A stretch of 40,266 nt of DNA from Oidiodendron maius Zn. Taxonomy: Eukaryota > Ascomycota > Leotiomycetes > Myxotrichaceae. The notes under the pieces are model-generated. The model searched no databases. It was given only the letters and a program-made list of their open reading frames with translations, and had not been told where the DNA came from. The translations under genes were made by a program, and so were the position numbers. The stretch spans positions 56,741 through 97,006 of the forward strand of contig KN832888.1 of assembly GCA_000827325.1 (NCBI GenBank), given 5' to 3'. Of the stretch, positions 13,435 to 24,116 are shown piece by piece. How positions within the stretch are numbered: the stretch's first letter is position 1; the number at the start of each line of letters is the position of its first letter.

Positions 13435-13800
13435 TATATATACACGTTATTCTATTACTCTTAAACTATATAATAGATATCTAAATAGATATCTATAAGC
13501 TTATACTACCCTTGAATTTTTAGTGATTCTAAAAGTCAAAATATTAAAACTTATTAAATTTATAAATAGCTTTAAATACTATTTTAGTCTTAACTATACT
13601 TTAAAAATTTAAGTAAGAATTAATAAAAATATATAGTCTATAAAGGTATAAAATAGATATCTATTATATAACCTAATTACTCTATCTATCTTTAGATAGA
13701 AAGCTATTAATAGATATTATATAATCTAAAGAAGTTAATATATATACTTCTATAATACTTCTATAAACTAGATATCTCTATCTAATATAATTATAGCTAG
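13435..13800. other. AT-rich spacer without a recognisable gene
   Basis: This stretch lies between the pogo transposon and the gypsy integrase fragment. It is very AT-rich and stop-filled in all frames. A motif like ATAGATATCTA recurs several times, and a few CG and TG dinucleotides persist near 13,440-13,530. It may be the 3' end and LTR of the adjacent gypsy element, but I cannot show that. Confidence 0.4.
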
Positions 13801-14580
13801 TAATCTATAATACTTATAGAATATATATATAAAAACCTTTATTATTATCTTTATTAAGATAGACTTTATTCTTTTTAAGATTATATCTTTATTTAAATAG
13901 TCTATAATTACTAGAAGATTTATCTTACTATTATTTAGAGATAATTTATCTATAAAGTCTATTAATATTTTCTACTATTATTATTAGAGTATTAGTAGTA
14001 GCTTTAGTAATCCTTATTATCTATCTCTTTAGCTTCTATTTAAGCTATATATATTATAGTTTCTTATAAACTACTAGATATCTTAAAGTATCTTTAGCTA
14101 GAAGAACTAATAAGCTAGGATTATAATAGTAGCTTTATAATCTAAATAGCTAGTAATTAATAAATTATAAATCTTCTAAATAATTCCTATTTAAAGTTCC
14201 TTTAATTCTAGAACTTATTATCTTCTATAGAAATAGAGTTTTCTATCTATTACTTTATATTCTATTATTAATACCTTTAGCTTTAATACTATTAGAAGTT
14301 TCCTTATCTCTTTAGTAACTATCTATACTATAGCTTTATAGGTTTTATCCTTATAATAAGCCTCTTTCTATTATTAAACTAAGTTCTAAACCTTAAACTA
14401 GAGATTATTCTAAAATACTAGTTTTATCTTTTAGATAATAGTTTTCTTTAGTAATATAACTACTATTATTATTACTAAGATTACTTTCTTTTTAACTTTA
14501 GAGAGGATCTCTAGTCTTAATAATTATATTAAATAGTATAATACTCTTTTATTATTATCTCTATTTAATATATCTTACTT
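13800..14580 (-). mobile_element. Ty3/gypsy integrase fragment, RIP-degraded
   Basis: On the minus strand, frames resemble a Ty3/gypsy integrase. Upstream, KVINRKLYFYRR**VLELKEL has the pattern of the segment before the zinc-binding domain (Y-x-V-x-x-x-L-Y). Next comes a region equivalent to the HHCC finger (LDYKATIIILA...NYNIYS), then the core (DFIDKLSLNNSKINLLVIID, normally DFI...LPxS...ILVIVDRLTK). Many TAG/TAA stops interrupt it. In gypsy elements integrase follows RNase H, so this piece and the RNase H piece at 1-300 cannot be halves of one simple insertion and are separate copies. LINE copy 2 begins directly next to it. Confidence 0.6.
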
Positions 14581-14611
14581 TTATTATAAGAGTATAAAAA
14601 CATTTATTAAA

Positions 14612-17600
14612 ATTTTAATTTATACTCTATATTTAATCTTAAACCTTAATATAAAATTAAATAACTATAAAATCTAGAACTAGTAACTCTAGTTCTACTA
14701 CTCTTTAAGTTATCTATATCCCTCTAGTGTTATAATAGCTCTAATAGTAGTTAATAATAGATATACTAGTCTTAAGTAAAGTATATATTACCTACTAGTA
14801 GGTATAAGTATATATATATAGATCTAGTAAAGCAGTAGTAATAAAGGAGAAGAGAGACTAAAGAGTAATTATAAGGATCTCTTATAACTATTTAAAGACT
14901 ATATAATACTAGATAAAGAAAAGAGCTTTATTATAATACTAAAGGAAGTCCTTATAATATATTAAAATATACTAGAAGCTAGTACTATAATAGAGTTAAA
15001 TAATCTATAAACTACTATTAAGATACTAGTAAAAATAGTTAAAGAGGCTCTACTAGAGTCTAAGAATATATCTAAGAAGATATAAATAGTAGTAATAAAG
15101 GGAGTATATAGTACTAGTAAAGGAGTAGTATATATACTAAAGATAGTTATTCTAGAGTAATAAATCCAGGAAATTATAGTATAAGCTCTAGAGTAGAGTA
15201 AAGACCTAGTTAAAAGAATATCTATCTAAGTAGTTAAAATAATTAATAAAGTATTAGAAGAGAATAGTATAGTAGTAATAAGGAGAATATAGAGTAGTAA
15301 TATAGTCCTAATATTTATAGAAAATATAGAAGGCTTTATTAAAGAGATAGTATAAATAGTAACTATATTTAGAATATAAGTATAAGTGAAATATAGAGAG
15401 TTTATAATTATAGTAAAGAGAATAGTAGCCTCTAGACTATATAATATCTATAATCTAGTAGAGCTCTTTATTAAACTAAAGAAATATATATCTAATATTA
15501 TCTAATATAAAATATAGCTCTCTAAAACTCCTTATAAGCTATTTACTAATATAGTCCTATATATAAGTAGTATAGTTACTACTTAGAAAGCTTACTAAAA
15601 AGGTATTATATTTAAGGCCTAAATTTTCAATATTAAACCCTACTATATAGAAGTATAAATAAGGCAATACTTTAGATATTATACCTTTAAGTATATTAGA
15701 TAGTACTATACTAAATAGACTAGATATAACTACTATATCTATATAGTATATAAAGAGAGAGAAACTAACTATCTAGAGAAGAAAGATAGTAATAAAAAGA
15801 GGTATATTAATTATAAAAGAGCTTATACTATATAAGACTAGGACTACTCTACTACTAAATAGAAGAGTAATAGAGCTTATTAAATATATCTATATTAGCT
15901 ACTCTAGTTTAAGGTTATTTAGAGAAATAGTAATAGTAATATAGATAATATACTAGCTCTATAACTAGAAGAAGATATAGATAGCTTCTATCTAGTTATA
16001 TATAAAAGACTACTATAGCTAGAGAGCTTCTAGTATACTTCTAGCTAGCTAGTAGCTAAAAGAGAAAGACTTTTAGGAACTATCTAGATAGTAAAGATAT
16101 ATTAAGATATTATAATATTTATCTAATAAGGCTATAGTATAAGTATAGTAAGGATTTAAGGAATATAAAGTATCTAAGATACTATAGTAAGTAGCTTTAA
16201 CCCCTTCTAATAATACTATTAGTAATATACTAGAATATAGAAAAGAACTAGAAGATAGTATTAATTATATTAAGAGATTATAGTAAGTATAATATAATAG
16301 CTATATAGAAACTAGCTAGAAGCTTAGAAACTAGATAACTCTACTATCTAGTTAATAGTAAATACTATCTAGTCTATAAAGGTAATAGCTAGATAGTACT
16401 ATATATCTATAAATACTATAGGATTATAAGGTAGTTATAGGCTATAGGAATAAACTAGTATAGAGTTACCTTTAAAGATAGACCTAAACTACTAATAATA
16501 TAATCAATATACTTATTATATAAGGGACTAGACTAGTAGAACTCTCTCTAGATACTCTCTAAAAGACTACTAGAGGATTACTATCTAGTAGTTAGTAATA
16601 TAAACCTCTACTATCTATAATAGAATAGAGAAGGGAGAACTTTATAATATATAGAAGTACTCCTTTTAATAATATAATACTAGAACCTTATACTAGCTAT
16701 ATTATAGAGAGAATCTACTAGATAAAGAAATATAAAGTATAGAGAGAATAAAGATAGAATATTAGACTTTATATAGTATATAGAGATATTATAAGTATAT
16801 TATAAGAGAGACTTAGACTATACTAGATTAGACTATATAGCCTAACTTATATAAGTTAAAAGTATATAGTACTAGTAACTCTTTAGTATACTACTAGAGT
16901 AGTTATAAATAAAGATAGATAAAGACCTAGTAGTAATAGAAGTAAAAACTCTAAAAATACCTCTCTCTATTAGCTTTCTAGAAGCTCTTGATTATATAAC
17001 TAATTAGCTTATATAATAGCTCTAGAGAATTACTAATATTTCAACTCTATAATATAAGACTAGCTATAGTTAAAGCAAACTATAGTAAAACAAGGAAGTA
17101 GATAAGATAGTAATAGAGGTATTAGTAATATAATATAGCTACTATATAGTAGTATTATAATATATATAGATAAAGCTTTAAGAAACTATCTAGAAATAAA
17201 GATAAATAATCTAAAAAGTATAAATAAGGTATTAGAGACTAGCCTTTACTAGAGCTTTAAAGCAGCTAAAGACTCTTTAGAAACTCTAATAGTAGATATA
17301 ACTAAGAAGTTATACCCTTTAAGAGTTACTAATAATACTACTATTATATTAAAGTAAAGATACCTTTTAGTTAGTATTTACTTATAAAGAAAAGAGTAAA
17401 ACTTTAATAGAGAGATTCTTCTCTAGTAGTAAAGTAGACCTCTAGGATATTAAGGATATTATCTAGAAAAAGGCTTTAACTTAGTAGTAATTCCTTATTA
17501 AAAAGATAGTTACTATAAAGGAAAGACTTAAGTAAAAAGTCTAGAAAGTACTAGAATTAAGTAATAATCTTCTAGTAGAGTTCCTAAAGGTATATAGTAG

Positions 17601-19718
17601 ACTTTTCTTAATGATTCTTATAGCTATAATCTAAGCTAGCTTTAATCTTAAATACTTCCTAAAGTAGTTTTATAGTATAGGAGTAGTAGTCCTTAAGAAA
17701 CTAGATAAGATACTAATATAGTAACAAATAGCTAAAGACTAAAGACTAATCTCTCTATTAAATACAGTTAGAAAACTTATTAAAGGGGTAATAGAAAGTT
17801 AAATTATAGATATAGTAGAGTTATAGCAATTACTATTAAAGAGTTAAACAGAGAATAGAAAAGAGTAGTTTATAGAACTTGCTATATATCTAGTTACTAA
17901 AGTAGTATAGATAGTCTAGAGCTATAAAGTAATAGCCTTACTACTCTAGCTTAATATTAAAGAAGCCTTTAATATAGTTAATTATACTAGACTCTTAGAT
18001 ACTCTATATAAATAAAGCTTTCTAATATAAATAATAAAGTAGACTAATAGCTACTTTAAAGTATACTCTATAAGGCTTATATTTAATAATAAAGCATTAG
18101 AACTAATATAGATTAGAGTAGAAGTCTTATAAAGATCCCTTTTATTACTAATTCTATTTCTACTTTATATAGCCTTGCTTTATAAAACTCTAAAGAAATA
18201 TAGAAACCTAATAATTATAGGATTTATAGATAATATAAATCTTCTAGTAGCTAGCTATAATATCTAGAAGAACTACTAGTAACTTAAGAGTATATTTAAG
18301 GTCTATAAATATTAGACTAAAATAAGAGATATAGAGTTTATCCCTTAAAAGAATAAACTTATATACTTTATCTAGAAGTATATAAAGTTCTTAAAGGTAG
18401 TTTATCTAATAGAATATATAATTAATCTAGTAGAATCAGCCTAATTTCTTAGAGTCTAGCTAGATAGAAAACTCTAATAGAATTACTATCTAAAAGAAGT
18501 TAAAAAGAAGCTAGCTATCTAGAAGCTTATATTTATAAAGCTTATAGTATTAGTCTAGAGATATAGTCTAGTCTATATAAAAGAAATCTATACTAAGGTA
18601 ATAAAGGTAATAATAGTATATAGAGTATTTATATAGTATAAATCTAGTAAAATAGAGGTAAACTCTAGAGGTATTACTAACTATCTTAATATAGTATAGT
18701 CTAACTATCTCTATATAGTAACTAGAGGATATTATATAATCTAGATTTAATACTTTAAGGTTAAAGTAGCTACTCTATTAATCTATATATACTTTAATAA
18801 AAGAGTTATAGAATTTAAGTTAAGGCTTAAATATATAGATATAGCTAAGAAGGTATATAGTACCTATACTATAGTAGTAATCTATCTCTAATAGTAGAGG
18901 ATAAGAATTAGACTAGTAGAACTATAACTCCTGCTTAAAGGAGGAGAATAGAAAGCAAAGTAGATAAACAGATAGTATATTAAAGAGGAGCTAATAATAG
19001 ATAAAGTAGTAAAAAGGGACTAGAGACTATAATAGGAAAATAAGGTTAAGATATAAGTAAAGTTCTAGAGAGGATCTAGTATAGAACTAATAGATATAGA
19101 CTCTAAATTTAAAGGGAAGAAAGTACTCTAGAAATATTAGAGCTTTAAGAAGTATAAAAGCTCCCTTTTTATATAGATCTATATAGACAAGATAGAGCTT
19201 TAAGTATTCCTATTCTAGTAAAAGGTCCTAGAAGTGAATATACTACTCTATTACTATAGTATTATAGAGGAAACACTAGTCTATATAATCCTCTATTATC
19301 TAGAACTATAATAAAAGAGAGAAGAGCTCTAGAGAGCTCTTTTATTATACCCCCTTTAAACTACCTATAACTTTATAGTAGTAATAGTAGATCTAGTCTA
19401 TATAAGGATAGTAGTAAGGTAGCTACTAGCTAGTAGCTACCTCTCTAAGTTCTAGTAAGCCTATAAGTATATAGTAATCTAAGACTAGAAAGAGAAGAAG
19501 GAAGAAAGGGGGCTATAGAGGCTCTAAGTAGTATTATATAATTAGTAGTAAGACTAGCTAAATAGTAATAAAGACTAGATAAAGATACTTTATATATATA
19601 GAGACTAATATATAAGGGTTTTATCTAGCTTTAAGGGATATAGTTTATCTTATAATATTTCTAGTAGAGGTTCTATAGCTAGATAACTAAACAGAGTATT
19701 AATAATAATAATAATATA
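14612..19718 (+). mobile_element. Tad1-like LINE, copy 2, heavily RIPped
   Basis: A close relative of copy 1, alignable base by base from 14612 (equivalent to 671 in copy 1) to the (ATA)n tail at about 19,697-19,716. The CCHC knuckle remnant is at about 15,660-15,740, and the reverse transcriptase block IIGFIDNINLL is around 18,212-18,243. It lacks the roughly 360-bp 5' leader of copy 1, so it is 5'-truncated, which is common for LINEs. It has a few small deletions relative to copy 1 (for example near 17,140 and 17,520). Differences between the copies are mostly transitions. No frame is open for any useful length. Confidence 0.85.
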
Positions 19719-19771
19719 AGAGTATATTAATAATAGTATTTAATTTTTCTAAAAGATAGAAGATTATAAAG
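19719..19771. other. Spacer between two tail-to-tail LINE copies
   Basis: A stretch of about 50 bases lies between the (ATA)n tail of copy 2 and the (TTA)n start of copy 3. It is AT-rich and holds no gene. It is the loop of a large inverted repeat formed by the two copies. Confidence 0.7.
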
Positions 19772-22700
19772 TTATTATTATTATTATTATTATTAATACT
19801 CTATTTAGCTATCTAGCTATAGAACCTCTACTAGAAATATTATAAGGTAAACTATACCCCTTAGAACTAAACAAAACCCTTATATATTAGTCTCTATATA
19901 TATAAAGTATCTTTACCTAGTCTTTGCTACTATTTAGCTAGTCTTACTACTGACTATATAATACTACCTGAAGCCTCTATAGCCCCCTTTCTTTCTTCTT
20001 CTTCTCCTAGTCCTGGATTGCTGTATACCTATAGGCTTACTAGAACTTAGGGAGACAGCTAGTAGCTAGTAGCCACCTTACTACTATCCCTATATAGGCT
20101 AGGTCTACTATTACTACTATAAAGTTACAGGTAGTTTAAAGGGGGTATAGTAGGAGGGCTCTCTAGAGCTCCTCTCTCTCTTATTATAGTTCTAGATAAT
20201 AGAGGACTATATAGGCTAGTGTTTCCCTTATAATGCTATAGCGATAGAGCAGTATATTTACTTCTAGAACCCTTTACTGGAACAGGAATACTTAGAGCTC
20301 TATCTTGCCTATATAGATCTATATAAGAAGGGAGCTTTTATACTTCTTAAGGCTCTAGTGTTTCTGGAGTACCTTCTTCCCTTTAAATTCAGGGTCTATA
20401 TCCGCTAGTTCTATACTAGATCCTCTCTAGGACCTTGCCTATATCTTAACCTTACTTTCCTACTATAGTCTCTAGTCCCTTTCTACTGCTTTATCTGTTA
20501 TCAGCTCCCCCTTAATATACTACCTGCTTGTCTACTTTGCCTTCTATTCTCCTTCTTTAGGTAGGAGTTATAGTCCTACTAGCCTGATTCTTGTCCTCTA
20601 CTATTAGAGACAGGTTGCTACTATAGTATAGGCACTATATACCTTCTTGGCTATATCTATATATTTAAGCCTTAACTTAAATTCTATAACTCTCTTATTA
20701 AGGTATATATAGATTAATAGGGTAGCTGCTTTAACCTTAAAGTATTAAATCTAGATTATATAATATCCTCCAGTTACTATATAGAGGCAGTTAGACTATA
20801 CTATACTAAGGTAGTTAGCAATACCTCTAGAGTTTACCCTTATCTTACTAGGTTTATACTATATAGATACTCTATATACTATTATTACCCTTATTACTTT
20901 AGTATAGATTTCTCTTATATAGGCTAGGCTATATCCTTAGACTAATACTATAAGCTTTATAAATATAAGCTTCTAGATAGCTAGCTTCTTCTTGACTTCT
21001 TTTAGGTAGTGACTCTACTAGAGCTTCCTATCCAGCTAGACTCTAAGGAATCAGGCTAACTCTACTAGGTTGATTATATATCCTACTAGATAAACCACCT
21101 TCAAGAACCCTATATACTTCCAGGTAAAGTATATAAGTTCACTCTTTTAAAGGGTAAACTCTATACTTCTTGTTTTAGTCTAGTGTTTATAGACCTTGAA
21201 TATACCCTTAAGTTACTAGTAGTTCTCCTAGATATTATAGCTAGCTACTAGAAGGTTTGTATTATCTATAAATCCTATAATTATTAGGTTTCTATACTTC
21301 TCTAGAGCTTTATAGAGTAAGGCTATATAAAGCAGGAATAGGATTAATAATAAAGGGGATCTCTATAGGACCCCTACTTTAATCTATATCAGCTTTAATG
21401 CTTTACTATTGAATATAAGCCTTATAGAGTATACTTTAAGGTAGCTGTTAGTCTACCTTACTACCTATATTAGGAAGCCCTGTTTATATAGGGTGTCTAG
21501 AAGCCTGGTATAGTTGACTATATTGAAAGCTCCTTTAATATCAAGCTAGAGTAGTAAGGCTATTACTCTATAGCTCTAGGCTGTCTATACTGCTTTAGTG
21601 ACCAGGTATATAGCAAGTTCTATAGACTGCTTTTTTCTGTTCTCTATTTGACCCTCTAGTAGTAGTTACTACAACTCTACTATATCTGTAATTCAACTCC
21701 CTATTATCCCTTTAATAAGTTTTCCAACTATACTTAGTAGAGAGATTAGTCTCTAGCCTCTAGCTGTTTATTGCTATATTAGTGTCTTGCCTAGTTTCTT
21801 AAAGACTACTACTCCTATACTATAGAACTGCTTCAGGAAGTATTCAAGGTTGAAGCTAGCTTAGGTTATAGCTGCAAGAATTATTAAAAGGGGTCTACTA
21901 TATACCTTCAGGAATCCTGCTAGAAGGTTGTTACTTGGTTCTAGTGCTTTCTAGGCTTCCTACTTAAGTCTTTCCTTAATTTCCTTTATAGTAACTGCCT
22001 TTTTAATAGGGAATTACTACTAGATTAAAGCCTTCTCCCAGATAGTATCCTTGATATCTTGGAGGTCTACTTTACTACTAAGGAAAAACCTCCCTACTAA
22101 GGTTTTGCTCTTTTCTTTATAGATAAATACTAACTAAGGGGTATCCTTGCTTTAATATAGTAGCGGTATTGTTAGTAGCTCTTAAGGGGTATAACTTCTT
22201 AGTTATACCTACTATTAGAGTTTCTAAAGGGTCTTTGGCTGCTTTAAGGCCCTAGCAAGGGCCAGTCTCTAATACCTTATTTATACTTCTTGGATTACCT
22301 GCCTTTGTTTCTAGGTAGCTTCTTGAAGCTTTATCTATATATATTACAATACTACAGTACAGTAGCTGCGTTATGCTGCTGATGCCTCTACTACTGCCTT
22401 ATCTACTTCCTTATTCTACTATAGTTCGCCTTAACTATAGCTAGTCTTATGCTACAGGGTCGAAATATCAGCGATTCTCTAGAGCTACTATATAAGCTGA
22501 TTGGTTGTATAATCGAGGGCTTCTAGGGAGCTGATAGGGAGAGCAGGAACAGAATTATATTACAAAGCTAGTCTATAATACAAGAGGGAGTAGCAAGCTC
22601 CCACTATACTTTCCTATATATCCTTAGTCTATTACTAAAGCTTACCTCCAGTATATATTTCGAAGGGATATCGAGGCCCTAGCGACCTCCCTTATACCCT

Positions 22701-23735
22701 CTGCCCTGTTTACTCCCTAAGCCTATATCAGCCTACTATACCTACTGCCCTATAGCTCTACCTATAGACTGATATATATATCTGTCCTCTTAGGCTATAT
22801 AGATAGTATTATATAGGTCCCTTATAGATACCTTATAGCTACTTTATCTAACTGTTGCTACTATTATATACTATACCTTATAGTAGTATACTGTTTTGTA
22901 TTACTTTACTAGGTCTCCCCTTATAGTAAGGCTGACTATATCTTATAGGAGTTATAAAGTATATAACTCTAGCTAGGTATTATATAAATGCTTTTCCCTT
23001 CTACTAACTAAAGTATATATATCCTCTTCTCTACTTCCTAGCTACCTGCTTTACCTGTCCTCTAAACGCTCTACTTTGCCTATATCTATTAAACTCTATA
23101 TTTATAAAGTTGAAGTTATAATGCTATATAGTCGCTATATATTCTTGGGCCTGCCTCTATAGTAGAGTTCCTCTGTACTGTATATCTATAGGTTTACTAT
23201 AAAGCTAAAGCTGCAGCACCTGTATTGTCCCTCCAGAATTCCCTCGATTAACTAGTATAATCACTATAACCCTCTAGTCCTTATATAGATTTCTTTACTT
23301 AACGAGAGCTCCAAGTGTTTGTTAGTTAACAAGAGCTCCGATAGATGTTTCGTGGGTCTTTCGAGTGACTGTTATTATGCCTGTAATCTTGATGCTTTTA
23401 AGTGAAAATTTTTTATATACCCTAGAGGTGTTCTATTATACAACTAGGCAGCAGTTCTACGTTACCTCTGTATTGCAGTGATCGAAGGTCTATTCCCTAG
23501 ATAGGTAGTCGTATGTCGGATGGTTTTTATACCTATTTTGATGGTAGTCCTCTGTTCTGGGTGGCAGCTCATCACTAGCGTTGTACAGGCGCAACCCTGT
23601 CGTATAACCAGCGACGCCCATACCAGCTCCATCGAATATGCTGGTCTCCCGTTGGCTCTATAATAATATCGCAATCATAGGTTCGTAGCCAGCACTATGT
23701 ACAGGTGGGAGTTCGACTTTTGCTGGCCGCTTATT
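19772..23735 (-). mobile_element. Tad1-like LINE, copy 3, less RIPped, with an unusual middle
   Basis: Read on the minus strand, this is the same LINE family. The leader at 23,390-23,735 matches copy 1 positions 312-650. The region from about 22,545 down to 19,800 matches ORF2 of copies 1 and 2, including the reverse transcriptase block IIGFIDNTNLLVAS at about 21,250-21,290. The tail is (TTA)n at 19,772-19,795. Between them, 22,545-23,390 has no visible match to the corresponding 2.4 kb of copy 1 and is only about 0.85 kb long. Damage is milder than in copies 1 and 2: many CA, TG and CG dinucleotides remain, yet TAG stops still close all frames. It is the best guide to the family's original sequence. 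Confidence 0.8.
22545..23390 (-). other. Segment of LINE copy 3 not shared with copies 1 and 2
   Basis: This block lies between two parts that align to copy 1 but does not itself align by eye to copy 1 ORF1. It has many stops in every frame. At its minus-strand start it contains two near-identical elements, TAACAAGAGCTCC and TAACGAGAGCTCC, about 35 bases apart (23,287-23,345). It could be a different ORF1 (a related subfamily or recombinant), an internal rearrangement, or another inserted element. Confidence 0.45.
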
Positions 23736-24116
23736 TTATATATTTACTATATATTAATATTATAGATAAATTTTATATTATTTATTATTATTATATTTAT
23801 TAATATATTACTTTATATTTATATAGATAAGATAGGAAAAACCTAGCTAGTAAAACCCTGACTAGAAAAACTACTAGTAAAGTAGCTTATTAAGTTGAAT
23901 TAAAATAGCTATATCGCGAATTATCAATCTAAAATAGTTTACGATTATTTTAGAGTCCAAGTGAATTATGCTTATCTGTTTGGCATTATCTACTGATGCC
24001 TCCAGCACCAAGCAGACAATTGAGATGTGGGAATAGAAATTACAAGGATAAGTTACTGTATAAGTTCTCTCTTGTGCAAATTGGTCTTATTTCATTAAGG
24101 CAAAGCAATGTTCAAA
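23736..24116. other. Island edge: AT-rich to gene-type sequence
   Basis: Positions 23,736-23,830 are almost pure A/T. After about 23,930 the composition becomes ordinary and CA, TG and CG reappear. The stretch ends at the stop codon of the ankyrin gene and so includes its 3' untranslated region. I see no gene in it. Confidence 0.6.

Noticed and set aside
23281-23345. tRNA-like or other structured RNA gene at the TAACxAGAGCTCC repeats
   Set aside because: No cloverleaf can be drawn from the flanking bases. They are two short direct repeats inside LINE copy 3.
23462-23674. 70-codon minus-strand ORF in the leader of LINE copy 3
   Set aside because: It lies in the LINE leader, which aligns with copy 1, and has no recognisable domain. 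It is open only because this segment escaped RIP.
1-23735. CRISPR array, prophage or bacterial operon in the repetitive block
   Set aside because: The repeats are transposon copies and LTRs, and intron-bearing genes next door show that the DNA is eukaryotic.
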